DNA of 64,000 nucleotides from Tillus elongatus (Eukaryota; Arthropoda; Insecta; Coleoptera; Cleridae). The notes beneath the pieces are model-generated. The model saw nothing but the letters and a program-made list of their open reading frames with translations, did not search any database and was not told the DNA's origin. Both the position numbers and the translations under genes were made by a program. The stretch lies in NCBI GenBank assembly GCA_964006375.1, contig OZ023264.1, forward strand, positions 19,177,861 to 19,241,860. The letters run 5' to 3'. Positions 23,200 to 36,955 of the stretch are shown piece by piece (within the stretch, counting starts at the first letter, position 1; every line of letters begins with the position of its first letter).

Positions 23200-23475
23200 T
23201 ATATCATACCGATAACTCAAAAATAATGGGACGATTTTGATCAAATTTCGTAAGCGCTTTCTTTTTGCAAGTGGCTTGGATAAGTTCGTTATTCAGGAAA
23301 ATAGGCCCAGGTTTTCCGGTAAATTTTGTGTTTTCTGTCGGAAAATGTTTATATCTCCGGAAATAACAAAGTAAGGGCAACCTTAGTATGCGTGTTTGTA
23401 TTATAAAAAAGTATGGACGCAGCAAACGCGTTATGGTAGTAAATTTCCATAGAAATGATCTGACACCCAATATTT
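23200..23475 (-). repeat. R-family interspersed repeat, reversed
   Basis: Carries CGATAACTCAAAAATAATGG, CAAGTGGCTTGGATAAGTTCG, TTCCGGTAAATTTTG and GGACGCAGCAAACGCGTTATG. This is the R-family order with mixed orientation. It starts right after element K's TA target. Confidence 0.65.
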
Positions 23476-24172
23476 TTAGAACTCTTTTTTCCTGTAACAT
23501 AGAAATCTAAATTTTGCTATTTTGTATATAGTTTCCTTTTAATGTCATAATTTGTGCGCCAAATTTGATTACAATAAAATAAAAAAGTTCATATAAACAT
23601 AACCTCTAATTTGCTCCCGAACGGAGAAATTTAATATTTTTCAACAATCTTTGACAATATCTTTGGAACGGAGTGAGATATTTGCATGCAATTCCGCACA
23701 CGTTCTATGTAGATTTAGGTTATTACTCGGTTGTATTCTTGTCCCAAATCATATACTGTGTGTTACTTTTCCGGGTTCCGTAGACTATTTGAAATAATAG
23801 AACTTCTTTCACGTACGCCACTGACCTTTTATAATACCTCTTTCTCAAACAACAATCTCTTAGAAATATTTTTGTTTCCCTGTAGTTTTATGCTATCGTG
23901 AGCGATTATCGAAATATTACTAGTTTTTTTAAACAGTTATGTTTTTTTTAACTTCAACACCCAGTATCTCCCTTAGGAAGCTAATTAGAGGTTATGTTTA
24001 TGTGAGTTTTTTGTCTCAAAACGATCTGTTCTATTGGTTGCTAAACTCATACTACTACTTCCTAAGAGAAATACAGGTTGTTGAAATTTTTTGTCTTTTT
24101 TTCCAAAATTTCAACACCCTGTATTTCCCTTAGGAACTAGTAGTTGATGTATGTAGCGATCAATACAAATTC
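23476..24172. other. Intergenic, nothing recognised
   Basis: AT-rich; two copies of a short block (CAACACCC(A/T)GTAT(C/T)TCCCTTAGGAA) near 23956 and 24112 suggest a minor duplication. No gene. Confidence 0.35.
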
Positions 24173-24289
<117 letters not shown>

Positions 24290-25479
24290 CGATGCAGCTA
24301 TTCCGATTAGCTCATTACTATGTATAGGTACTATATTTGGGAAAATTAAAAAATAAATGATTGATATCGGAAATAATTCAAAATTGAAAGAAACGTACGC
24401 AATCTAATTACAGTTAAACTGATATAAATACTATAGTCTATAATACAACGCCCCGGAGATAAAACAGAACTATAACAAAACAGTAAAACGTCTAAAGTAC
24501 CTATTTAACATTTAATTAGCTATCAACGGTATTATTATAGGTTTTTGTTAGATATTTTCAATAGGATACGCATTATCAAAAGCAAACTATAGAAGCTAAA
24601 ATAAGAACATTTGGCACCGGGTGTCATTTGACGTGAATATCATTAGATCAACCTGATATAAAATAAGGCACCCTTGCCTCGAACCACAATTATAAAACCG
24701 GCAGCGATTCCGTACGCAGTGTTGCCACATTATAACATTTGCCCCTGATATATAGTGAGGGCCAAAATTATGGAATAAATTCTTCAAACCTTGAGCGATT
24801 TGTGTATTGACGAAGTGCTCGAACACGTCAACCCTACTTTTCAAAAATACACATTTTTGCATAAAATTTACGTTTCACCCACTCCCGCTTTTAAGTATGA
24901 CGTCGACATTTTTTTAAAATGACAACCCCCGTATTTCTTTTATTTTAACAGATCAGTTAATTATCTACACGCTCCCTTCAAAATTTTGAGACATTAAATT
25001 GTTATATTTTCCAAAGAATGTAATTTAAAGAGTGGGAAACATAACCTATCTTCAAAACAACAATCAATCAATGAATTGTCTGATACGTCTATCTGGATAT
25101 TTCGCACTAAACAAACTGCACTTCTTGCTGTGTTCCAGTTTTATCATCGCATCTCGTCCGGTCAAGTTAGCTAGAAAAATAGTGGTCAAATAACAAAATT
25201 TCGCACAGAACTGGATTTTGGTAGAGACCTTAGGTACACCATTACAAATAAAATACCAAGAGTCCCCATTGATCCCAAGTCTGCTAAAAAGTTATTCAAG
25301 CTCAAAGGTCACAATTTTCGTTGTTTTTTTTTCAAGTAAACGGTAAATTATATTAAAAAAAAAAGTGAGACAAAAATTGTAGATCATAAAATTATCTACT
25401 AAAATTGTCCCTATACTTTTTTTTTTCTAAAAATCACCATTTCTGAGATATCGCGATTTTAACAGTTGAGGGAGTTACA
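24290..25479. other. AT-rich intergenic stretch
   Basis: AGTGAGGGCCAAAATTATGG near 24755 resembles a Tc1-type terminus, but no partner end was found. The remainder holds nothing recognised. Confidence 0.3.
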
Positions 25480-25486
25480 TTCTACA

Positions 25487-27837
25487 GAGGGGCCTGGATA
25501 TACTGCTTCCCAACATAAGGGAGGTTTTCCGGGCCAGCCTGGCGAGGGGCTACGTCCCAAAGGCCTGGCGCAGGGTTAGGGGGTCTTCATTCCCAAGCCG
25601 GGAAGGGAGGACTACACGCTGGCCAAGGCGTACAGGCTAATCAGCCTTACATCATTCCTGCTTAAGGCATTCGAAAAGATAGTAGATAGGTTTATGTTGG
25701 AAGGGATCCTCAAGGATCCCTTCCATAAAGGTCAGCACGCGTACCAGCGGGGGAAGTCGACGGAAACGGCGTTCCATTATGTGACACGAAAGGTGGAAAG
25801 GGCCCTACACTAAGGGGAGAGCGCATTAGCTGTGTTCTTCGATGTGGAGGGGGCCTTTGATAAGGCAAGGACGGATACGGTCTGTACCGCCCTACACCAT
25901 AGGGGAACGCCGAGGTCCCTAATAAACTGGGTGGCGAGCATGCTGGAGGACAAGAGAGTTTCGCTGACCTTGAGGGGCCGGGGGCTGAACGTTGGGGTGA
26001 CGGGTGGCTGTCCTCAGGGCAGCTGCCTTTCGCCCCATCTATGGTGTCTGGTCATGGACGGCCTCTTGGAGTGGCTCTCTTAGAATGGCTTCTACGCCCA
26101 GGCGTATGCTGATGATGTGCTGGTCTTAGTCACCGGCAAATTCCTCGGCGTCGTCTGTGAGTGCATGCAAGCTGCCTGTAGCATAATCGAAAGGTGGTGT
26201 GGTGAGCAGGGACTCTCCGTGAATCTGGCGAAGACGGAGATGATCCTATTTACCAAGAAGAGGAAGGTAGAGGGGTTCAGGGCGCCCGTGATATTTCGAA
26301 AACCTTTAGCTTTAGTGCGGGAGGTCAAATATCTGGGGGTGATCCTGGACCCCAAACTAACATGGGGGTCGCAAATAGAACGAGTAGTGAGGGATGGAGT
26401 AGCGACCCTCTGGCAGCTGCGTCGTGTGATAGGCAGGACCTGGGGACTTAATCCTCGGATCCTTCATTGGATCTACACTGCGATCGTCCTGCCGAGAATC
26501 CTCTATGGGGCGTTGGTCTGGTGATGTGGTGTGAACCAAACTACCAGCAGGAAACTGGCCAAACTCCAAGGGCTGGCAATCCTGGGTATCACAGGCGCTA
26601 TGAGGACGACACCCTCAGCTGCGCTAGAGGTCCTGTTGATGCTGCCACCGCTTCCCATCTGCACCAGAAGGGAGGCTATGGCGTCGCATCTTAGAATGCG
26701 AGACTCGGGAAACTGGTGCGGAGAGGGAGCAGTAATATGGCATGCAAGAGTCGCCAAGAAGGTGAAAAAAGAAATTCCGATTTCCGCCATAAAGGTGCGG
26801 GATGCCGAGGACGATATTAGGTTGACTAGGGCATACACCCTCAGGATCCCCAGTAGGGATCAGTGGAGGGAAAATGAGGTTGCATTCCAGCCCGCAAGCC
26901 TGGTCTGTTTCACCGACGGATCGCGGCTGGAGGACCAACAATCCTCCGGGGCAGGAATATACATCGAGGGCCTGGGGGTGCGCGAGAGCTATGCTCTTGG
27001 CGCATATACCACGGCATTCGAAACAGAGGTGTATGCTATCCTGTCTGTGGCCAATAGACAGGATGTGAAGAGGAGTCCCGAGAAATGTGTGTACATCTGC
27101 TCGGATAGCCAGGCAGTCCTCCGGGCAGTCTGCGCGGCTAGAATCAGGTCAGCACTGGTTCAGGAGTGCGCTGACGCCCTCAGACGACTAGCCAGGACGA
27201 AGGAGGTGCAACTGGTGTGGGTTCCGGGACACTGTGGCGTAGCGAGGAATGATGTGGCGAAAAATCTCGGTTCCCGGCGGCCGTTCTGTGGCCCGGAGCC
27301 TGCTATAGGCATAAGTAGGAAGACAGTCTTTGTCGCCTTAGACAGGTGGACCGAGGAAGCAATGGAGAGGTACTGGGGGTCGGTTGGTGGCTGTAGCCAG
27401 GCGAGGGACTTCGTGGAGGGGCCGGACAGAGATAAAGCTGTCTGGCTACTCGGAAGGAGTCGACCTACGCTTCGCCGCATCCTTGGGGTGCCGACAGGCC
27501 ACTGCGCCCTTAGAAGACCCCTTACACTGATAGACGTAGAGAGGGATCCCATTTGACAGGAATGCGGCGAGGATGAAGAAACGTCCTACCACTACCTGTG
27601 TGAATGCGAGGCTTTTGGGAGTCTTCGAGCAGAATTGTTCGGATCGAGGACTCTGCAGAGGAATCAGGTAAGTACCGTCCAATTGAAGACCGTCACGGCC
27701 TTCATCTCGAAGTCGAGGCGGTTTGGCGACGGAACCGGGGAAGAGTAGAGCATGGTTGCTGGGCTTGGCAAAAGGGGCCCATTGTGGCCTACTTGCTTGA
27801 CGTTGGCCTCCCCACCACTGATACTACTACTACTACT
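25487..27837 (+). mobile_element. GC-rich RNase H LINE (element H), 5'-truncated
   Basis: Composition shifts sharply to GC-rich at 25487 and back at 27837. TTCTACA occurs at 25480-25486 and 27838-27844, a plausible 7-bp target-site duplication. The 3' end is a short (TAC)n tail rather than poly(A). Domain order (RT then RNase H) and tail fit the I/LOA-like side of the R1-I group; the clade is inferred from domain order only. Confidence 0.8.
25490..27556 (+). pseudogene. LINE RT-RNase H polyprotein, multiple stops
   Basis: RT motifs: AVFFDVEGAFDKARTDTV (motif A), GCPQGSCLSPHLWCLVMDG, and YADDVLVLV around 26106. RNase H motifs: CFTDGSRLEDQQSSGAG, FETEVYAIL, SDSQAVLRAV and WVPGHCGVARNDVAKNLG, where the final catalytic Asp of the usual NExAD is replaced by Lys. 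Breaks are TAA near 25812, TAG near 26082, a frameshift near 26522 and a stop before the C-terminal zinc-binding tail (ECGEDEETSYHYLCEC follows out of frame after 27556). A dead copy. Confidence 0.88.
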
Positions 27838-27917
27838 TTCTACATAATATGCACGCATATGCCACGTAGATACATCATCGGACGTTTAATATAAGTAAAA
27901 GTACCTATTTGTGCCTG

Positions 27918-28046
27918 ATCAACAGCTACCGAGTCTACTACCAAGTTCAGGAATGGCTAGGCAATCAACTGAACCCTAAAGACTGGCGTTGGAAATTAAC
28001 AGATAGTATTTTAGAATCGCTCCGCCGCCTATGGGCAGTCTCCTGA
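27918..28046 (+). pseudogene. Unassigned conserved-looking peptide fragment
   Basis: An open 43-codon stretch reads VYYQVQEWLGNQLNPKDWRW and continues to a TGA. The W/G/D-W pattern is protein-like rather than random and reminds me of uncharacterised ORFs that accompany DNA transposons in invertebrates, but I cannot name the family. It has no start codon context and no partner exons. Low confidence. Confidence 0.25.
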
Positions 28047-28225
28047 TAGATTACTTTGTAAAATAAAGACCGGCAGAAGCACGTCCGATAGATAATACAA
28101 AAATACAGCTATTTCCGCCAAACGAAATATGTTAATTTTGATGTCGTTGAAACTCCCTAAATCGTTAGTGACCGACTACCTGCAGAAGAACATAGAGTTG
28201 TGGATATAAGATATTTAGAATTATT

Positions 28226-28271
28226 CATCCTCTGATGACGCTAACTTAGTTAGTGAAACGATCGTCAGGTT
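28226..28271 (+). ncRNA. Hammerhead-ribozyme-like motif
   Basis: CTGATGA at 28232-28238 is followed by a stem II of seven pairs, CGCTAAC (28239-28245), loop TTA, GTTAGTG (28249-28255; one G-U). GAAA is at 28255-28258 and CGATCGTC at 28259-28266, giving a tiny stem III (ACGA/TCGT) and a GUC cleavage triplet. CCT before the core (28229-28231) can pair with AGG after the cleavage site (28267-28269) as stem I. The first G of GAAA overlaps the last stem pair, so stem II may have one pair fewer. This matches the minimal hammerheads known from Penelope-like elements and retrozymes; activity is inferred only. Confidence 0.55.
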
Positions 28272-29255
28272 TTTTTTATGTGATGTAATTATTTCGATTC
28301 TCCAAGTGTGCTTATCAGTGCTCATCACAGGTTCCAATCTTCGCTTAGTGAAGTTTACTTATTAGGGAAAAAAACCACATACGTCACAACACAGAAATGA
28401 ATATTCAGTTCCATAGCGGAGAGATTACTCTAACCATCTGACAACACTGTACAAAGACGTAACGCACGCCACTGGATCACCCCTGGTGCTCAGATAAACA
28501 CCCCCTATAATAAACTAGGAGGGGACAAGGCTACCGTACAGCCATACTCTAATCTAGTTAGTGATAATGCGTATATTTAATTGGAAATCTGGAATATTGT
28601 TGCCACTTTATGAATTTATTACAGCCGCTGCCGAAATGGAATAATTGGATTCATTAAACTTTATGGTTATGGATTTCGATGTTATTATTAGAAAGTGAGG
28701 AGTGATATTTGTCATAAAGTGACGATTTACTCTTATGCGTCAAATCCATTACGTTTTATGTCTTCAACGATTTTATGTAGTGACGGATATTAAAAGAGGG
28801 AAGAGGTGTTGAATTTTATGATGCTTTTCAATGATCTATTGATTTTGGGCGCTTCTATCTCATTCTTAGGTTTTCCATTTTATTAAGAAGCGATCTTAGC
28901 GGTTACAAGGAGAAGCTGGAGTTATTTGGAGAAGGAAGAGCCGTCGAAATATTACCTTAGCGTTGGCACATTTACACAGACACAAAAGATCAAAGTCGTG
29001 TAGCGAACGAAGTGAAAAGTTGCTAAAATAAAACGTTTTTAGAATATTCCACTGTGTATTCAATAGAAACTGCTTTTATTTTTAGCATTCTCGACAAACA
29101 TAATCACAGTCTTACGCACTTCATCAATTAAGCCAGATTTTCTTCTTAGTTTAGCACTCCCCTTATTAACGAATTGTTATTAAAAAAGTTCACAAATAGG
29201 GAGGTCAGGGCTTTAGTACCTCCCAAATTATAAACGTGGCAGGTATTTTCCCCTG
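28272..29255. other. Intergenic, nothing recognised
   Basis: No ORF, no repeat hallmark. No Penelope-type RT or GIY-YIG motif was seen next to the ribozyme-like motif. Confidence 0.35.
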
Positions 29256-29259
29256 TTAA

Positions 29260-29400
29260 TTGTATGAACTGTGCTACGAATTGCTGCCGCACCCACCGTA
29301 CTTGCCCGACCTGGCCCCTTGTGACTTATTTCTGTTCCTTAACATGAAAAGATGGCTCCGGGGGGAAAGTCGGCCCAAATTAGGAGGTTATCGCTGAGAC
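29260..29400 (+). pseudogene. mariner transposase C-terminal fragment
   Basis: Reads ELLPHPPYLPDLAPCDLFLF then LNMKRWLRG, the canonical mariner segment containing the third catalytic Asp (PCD) and the following FLF. Everything before the motif is missing, and a stop occurs at about 29395. An isolated relic of a DD34D mariner, distinct from the DD41D elements K, L and M. Confidence 0.8.
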
Positions 29401-29514
29401 AGGGGCGTATTTTGAAGATTCTGACAAATCGCATTTTTTGAGGGGTAAAAGAAATGACAGAAGTGTTGGAAAAAGTATATCGACCTAAAAAGAGGATACG
29501 TTGAAAAATCTCTG

Positions 29515-30105
29515 TCTAGACGCAGCAAGTGCGCTATGGAAATGAATTTTGATAAAAAGGTTTTTAATAGCAAATATGCCTCTTTAATGCAAGCAGGCAT
29601 CAATTTGGTCCCCGTTATTATTATTATTATTATTTATTCATTGATAAAAATCATACAGTATGCCTATACAATAAGTCTGAGACTTGTGCTGTACATTTGC
29701 ATAATTTTAAAAGTTATATCTAAAGCAATGTGACAATTATATATCAAATTCAGCAAACTTCAAATTTGGACAAACCAGGTAAAAAAATTTCTTCACTTTT
29801 ATTTCTTCAATCTAATGCTTCACCCATTGCCTTCATTTATGATAGATCTAAACCACTTCAATACACCATCTTAACTATCACTCTATCTGCACATACCATA
29901 TTTTTGCCAAAATTATTAATTTTATATAAGATCAATGTACCATATTTTATCAAAATTTTCGGAAAATAAACTTAAAACGTTTCCTAAAAAACTCGTTTCC
30001 TAGCTGACGAACCTTAGGTTAATAGCAAATTGCGTTATCGAATTTTGAAGCGTTTAATGAAAATTCGCTACCAAAACGCACTTACTGCGTCTCGATTTTT
30101 TTCAC
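29515..30105. repeat. R-family member with inverted ends
   Basis: Opens with TAGACGCAGCAAGTGCG at 29518 and closes with CGCACTTACTGCGTCTCG near 30090-30107, so this member has recognisable terminal inverted repeats. It is interrupted from ~29610 by a (TTA)n run and a stretch (to ~29900) that looks like the reversed 3' end of a retroelement with a (TAA)n tail. No coding capacity. Confidence 0.6.
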
Positions 30106-31544
<1,439 letters not shown>

Positions 31545-32000
31545 GTTTCAGGTTCTTTGACTAAATGTTGCCAATTTTGACGTTTTAAATCGCGACTTTG
31601 ACGTTTTGAGGCAAATCCCAAATTATTTTTCTTTAAATGCCTATAACTGTTTTGTCTTTTAACCTACAGAGCTAAATTTGGGTAGGTAATTTACCTATAA
31701 TGATATAAACCCGCGTACCAAATTTTGTTGCCCTTACTTTGTTATTTCCGGAGATATGATTTTTTTTTAGAAAGAAAACACAAAATTTTCCGGGAAAACC
31801 AGGGCTGATTGTCCTGGCTAACGAACTTTTCCAAGCCACTTGCAAAAGGAAGGTACTCACCGAATTTAACAAAAATCGGCCCATTATTTTTATCGGTGTG
31901 ACCCCGAATATGTGTTCTAGGGGGCCTCATTTGAAGAAATTTTTTCAAAATTGATAAGTCAGAATCTCCACATTACTGATTTATTTTTAAGAAAATTCAC
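31545..32000 (+). repeat. R-family interspersed repeat
   Basis: Well-preserved order: AAATGCCTATAACTG, GTTATTTCCGGAGATATGA, TTCCGGGAAAACCAGGGC, CAAGCCACTTGCAAAAGGAA (uninterrupted, unlike 9625), AAAATCGGCCCATTATTTTT, GTGTTCTAGGGGGCCTC. It serves as the empty-site reference for the insertion at 9632. Confidence 0.75.
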
Positions 32001-32629
32001 TAAAAACGGTTATTGTGGTTTTGTGGAAAAATAAATCATAAATGAATTGTACAAAAAGCGAACACATTGTTTGAATTACTTATCATAAAAGGGAAACAAA
32101 TAATTGTTCCCTGGCAGGGACAAAAATTCCCTGACTCTTAGTCAATTTTCACATTTTCTTTCTAATTTTTCCCTGATTTTCCCTACAAAAATTTTTCTTC
32201 TACAAATTCCTTGACTTTTCCCGGTTTTCCAGGCTAGTGGGAACCCGGATTGAAGTTAAAATCTTGAATTTTCAACCTATTTTATTTGACCTATTGGCTC
32301 GACTTTTGATTGTGGAATATTATGATTAGTGCAATGGTGATAAGTAAGTAAACAATGCGGTCATTCTTATTTTTTTATATGTAACAAAATTATCAGTAAT
32401 CGCGTGTTTACCACTTTTTCTGTCAAAAGAAATTAATCGTTTATAGGATTCAAATGTATGTACACAGGTACCGTCTGTAAGATGGCAACACCACCTTTCC
32501 TTAACACGCAGCCTGTGGCCTTTGTTGGTGAATTTTCGTAGCAAAAATTCACCAATGAGAAGCTCGTGCCTTTTGAATCTAAAAAAGTTTCTTCAAATGA
32601 GCGTGAACTAGGCCCTGTAATCATGTGGT
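32001..32629. other. AT-rich stretch with R-family end
   Basis: A reversed R-family end near 32525-32615 (GTGAATTTTCG, CACCAATGAGAAGCTCGTGC). Otherwise nothing recognised. Confidence 0.4.
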
Positions 32630-33060
32630 GTTGACACCTCACTAGTAAACAAACAATTCGGTATGAGTATTGCCAAGGCTCATTTTAAATATAGAAGCAA
32701 ATCAAGGGGTGAACAAATAAATGTTTTTATAATGTAAATAAATTATAATATGGCGTCATCTACATAAATCGATATTTGACATATTTTGCGGAAAACAGTA
32801 GGAAAACGGAAATATAAAAAGTTAATTTTCAGCCATGGTGGTCCAGGGGAAAAAGCGTGGGCGTCTGGATCCAAGGTAATCTACACGTTCCGCCCTTCCC
32901 AGGGGGCGTAAAGCCGTCGGTCCCGTGCCCAAGCGATGTTGGGCACGTCAAAGACCCAAATTTCCCGGCCATTGAGGGGAATGAATCACTTTAGTCAACC
33001 AAGGAAGCAATATCCGTTGCGAATTGCCGATGATAAATACAACTGTATATGCTAATAGCA
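32630..33060 (+). mobile_element. Single-arm copy of the fold-back/SINE family
   Basis: Aligns end to end with one arm of the fold-back element at 40194-41474: GTAAACAAACAATTCGG, CATTTTAAATATAGAAG, TGGCGTCATCTACATAAATC, the SINE-like core CCAGGGGGCGTAAAGCCGTC, and AATTGCCGATGATAAATAC. It shows that the arm also exists as a non-palindromic unit of ~420 bp. A short piece of its 3' part is repeated at about 33230-33285. Confidence 0.75.
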
Positions 33061-33778
33061 AATGGCATCCAGTATTTTTTAAGTCGAAATGTTTCATGGT
33101 AATCAAGCAATTTCTACTGACAACTGTCGATGATATACATAACCGAGAAAATGGTCAAAATGGGCTTCCCCTCGGACTCTTTGTTTATATTTTAGTTTCC
33201 AACCTTCAATGAGTGTATAAAGTGAATGAAGCATTTTCCGTTGCAAATTGCCGATGATAAATACAACTGTATATGCTAGAACATATATCCGGGGGTCAGT
33301 TAAACTTTTTAGTTAATTTTCTTTTAAAAATTCACAAATGAGGAGATCGCGACCTTTGAAACTTGAAAAAAAAAATTCAAATGAACGCGAACTAGCCCCC
33401 TAGAACACATATCCGGGGTCAGTTTCAATTTTATATGCTTTTTTATATGACAAGCAAATTTGGTACGCAACAAGATATTTTGTTTCAAATAAATTTTCTG
33501 CAAACACTATAATTAAACGAAAAACAGTATTTATTGGAACAGAAACTTAAGACTTTGTGAATCACATTGCGTGCAACACGTGTTCCTTACAAACGGCACC
33601 TGCTCCAGAATATTTGTTTAAAAATCGCCAATTTTAACATTTAATTGTGAGAAAATAAACATTTGCTCGTAGCCTTGTGTCTGGTCAAGACCTATGAACT
33701 TGCTGACTATTTTAGATAACTTAATTCATTATCGTTTGACCTTGTAAAATATTGTCCATAAAAAGGGTGACAATTGTA
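33061..33778. other. R-family fragments, no gene
   Basis: About 33290-33450 contains reversed R-family blocks (TGAGGAGATCGCGACC, CTAGAACACATATCCGGGGTC). Remaining sequence unremarkable. Confidence 0.4.
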
Positions 33779-33952
33779 TTACGGGACCTGGGGAGCATGG
33801 GGGTGCTGTGCGGGGTAGGCTGGATTTAAGGGGGATGTGGCTTCAAAAGGTGAAAAATACAGCTTTAAGCCGTTTTCTTCGCATTTTTCTGCCCATAATT
33901 CCTTTTTACTACCTCCCCCGCCCAGCACCCCTATTCACTCCTGGTCCCGTAA
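33779..33952. mobile_element. 174-bp MITE with TTACGGGACC ends
   Basis: Begins TTACGGGACCTGGGGAGC, ends GCTC-like ACTCCTGGTCCCGTAA; inverted ends are ~40 bp with mismatches (GGGGTGCTGTGCGGGG on the left matches the inverse of CCCCGCCCAGCACCCC on the right). No ORF. Confidence 0.65.
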
Positions 33953-35744
33953 CTTCCTTGGTGGGTGTGAACAAGAAATTTTTCTTGTGGTTTGTACATC
34001 CAGAGGGGAGGTTCTAAGCATGTTTCTGAAAAAAAAATTAAAAAGCGTTCGGGAGGTGATCTGCAAATTTACCATAAAAATTCCAAACGCAGTAAGCGCT
34101 TTATGGTAGCGAATTTATTTCAATCTCTAATAAGATAATTTTCTATTTCAAACTTCAATCTTGGTACATTATGTGCATATATGTTAAAGCCACGTGTGTA
34201 ACAAGTTTTATACAAATAGCTTTATTCTTTTCGGAGCTATACATTTGTTCAGAGAAAAACTTTATTTTTTTGCGATGGCGACAATTTTTTTTATTATAAT
34301 AAATGCATTCTTTGAATTGAGTATATGAAGAAGGGTCTAAAATTACCGCTTATTTCTACAAATAAACAATCAAAAATTTTAAAGTGGCTATACGCCAAAA
34401 GAAGCCCTTAAATGTTGCCCAAAAAACTGTATTCAATTGCGGAGTTCACAGGCTCACGAAGTTACAAAGTAAACTCTCATTGTCCATAAAATAACTCTTT
34501 GATTCTAATATTTAAAATGAGGAAATAAAAAAAAATGTTTAAAAATGTAGCAAATGGTCGTATAGCTATTAGGGTATTGTTTTTATTTAATTTTTTTAAT
34601 CATGAGGTCAAGTAGGTATTTATTATTTTAATAACCAATGCAGCGACATTAACCATGCAATGAGAAGAAAACAATTAACAATACCTGCCATAAATTGGAA
34701 ACTTCTAAATTCCAAACCCATAAGACAAAACTAATGGATGACACTGAAGATAGATTAGATGGTAACCTGTACCTGTCCATGGGTTGGTCAAGTAGGTTAT
34801 TTAATTTGTTTACTTTCATACACCATCATGTAAAATAAAACAAGAGCAAGAAAGAAACATCAGTTCTTCAAACTATAAGGTTTTTATTAATGGCAAATCA
34901 CAAAAAAAACGCAAGTAAACATAAACAAATGTTAATTTAACGACGTATAAATTGTCAACCCAGAGGTGACTCACAAGGTGTAATCATCATCGCTAAAATG
35001 TTATTAACAAGCGCACACACCCAAATGATTAATAAAAATATTCGTGCACTTAGTTGCAGGTGAAAACAAATGCCATCGAATTTATTTTCGGTGGTTCCAA
35101 AACAAACGAAGTCAACGACATAACCATAAACTCCACGAATGCTGGTAACGTCGATGGTAGTATTAAATGGTTAACGCCCAGAGGTATGCTGCTTACCTGA
35201 GAATTTGTTGTTGTTGATGGAAGATGATTCCCGCGTTCCCCTTGTCAAATGTTTATTTATTAAATTCATTCACGATGCACATCACACACTATCTTATCTT
35301 TGTTACTACCGTGAGATAAGGGGCGCTATCACTTGGGTCATTTCGTCTGGATAAAGTCGCGGATTTCAAACAGGTTAATGATTATAGTAACTGTTACGGC
35401 AGCACTCGTAAACACACCTCCTCCGCTCCGTTGCACAAGTTAACTGAATTTCTCATTTCTCATTCCTCTTTACTTCAGTTCACTGGGTGAATGCGGTGCG
35501 CTTGCGTGGAAGACGGTTTTAATTGAGCACTACACATTTCGCCGTCCGGCACATCGGCAATAGTTTATGTTACACACCTGTACAGGTGAAAAAAGAAGAT
35601 AATACCTAGTTATTGTTGTCACCGAATACCCAATAACAAAATCGGAGAAATAGGTACTTCAATTAAAAATGTAAACACAGAGATACTTAAAATTGGAATC
35701 AAGCTGGTAAACAGCTATTAAAAACAAGTAAATATAAAAAAATA
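33953..35744. other. Mostly unique DNA; possible 5' UTR exon near 35197-35540 (-)
   Basis: This is the longest stretch of this part without recognisable transposons. About 35100-35560 is richer in GC. On the minus strand a strong donor consensus TCAG|GTAAGC falls at 35196/35197, which could end a non-coding first exon of a gene running leftward. No coding exon was found to pair with it, so this is only a suggestion. Confidence 0.25.
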
Positions 35745-36000
35745 GGAAGCCGACTTCATTAAGGATAACTCAAAAACTACTGGTCAGTTCTTGATCAAAT
35801 TTATATGGTTATATGGGACCACATGCGAAGCACCAGCTTTCAAATAAAAAAGAATAATCAAAATCGGCTCACCTAGAAAAAAGTTCTGATAAAGTTCTCA
35901 TAAAAAAAATACAGTCCAATTGAGAACCTCCTCCTTTTTAACCGACTTCAAAAAAAAAAGGATGAGGTTCTCAATTCGACTGTTTTTTTTTAAGTCGATT
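35745..36000. repeat. Hairpin repeat with GAGAACCTCCTCC arms
   Basis: Arms at about 35911-35941 and 35950-35983 are inverted copies (TTGAGAACCTCCTCC and GGATGAGGTTCTCAA) separated by CCGACTTC. The 5' part includes a second GCCGACTTC near 35749. It resembles widespread insect MITE termini (inference). Confidence 0.6.
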
Positions 36001-36229
36001 AATAATTGCAATTTAAACACGACGCTGCCTTTATTATTTATTTTAACAAAACATAGGTTATCTAAATTATAAATATATATTGCTTCTTGAAAGCACCGGT
36101 AATATACGTACGTAACGACATAGATAATTATCTACTCTATGGGTACCAACTTAGATATTAGTATTTAAGTACCTAGTTATAAGTTTGACAGTAGCGGCTC
36201 GTGCCTTAATGCATTGGGGGTGCGCAAGA

Positions 36230-36930
<701 letters not shown>

Positions 36931-36955
36931 GATTTTTTTTAAATAAAAATTCCGT

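Noticed and set aside
24755..24790. Tc1-like terminus AGTGAGGGCCAAAATTATGG
   Set aside because: No inverted partner or transposase found nearby.
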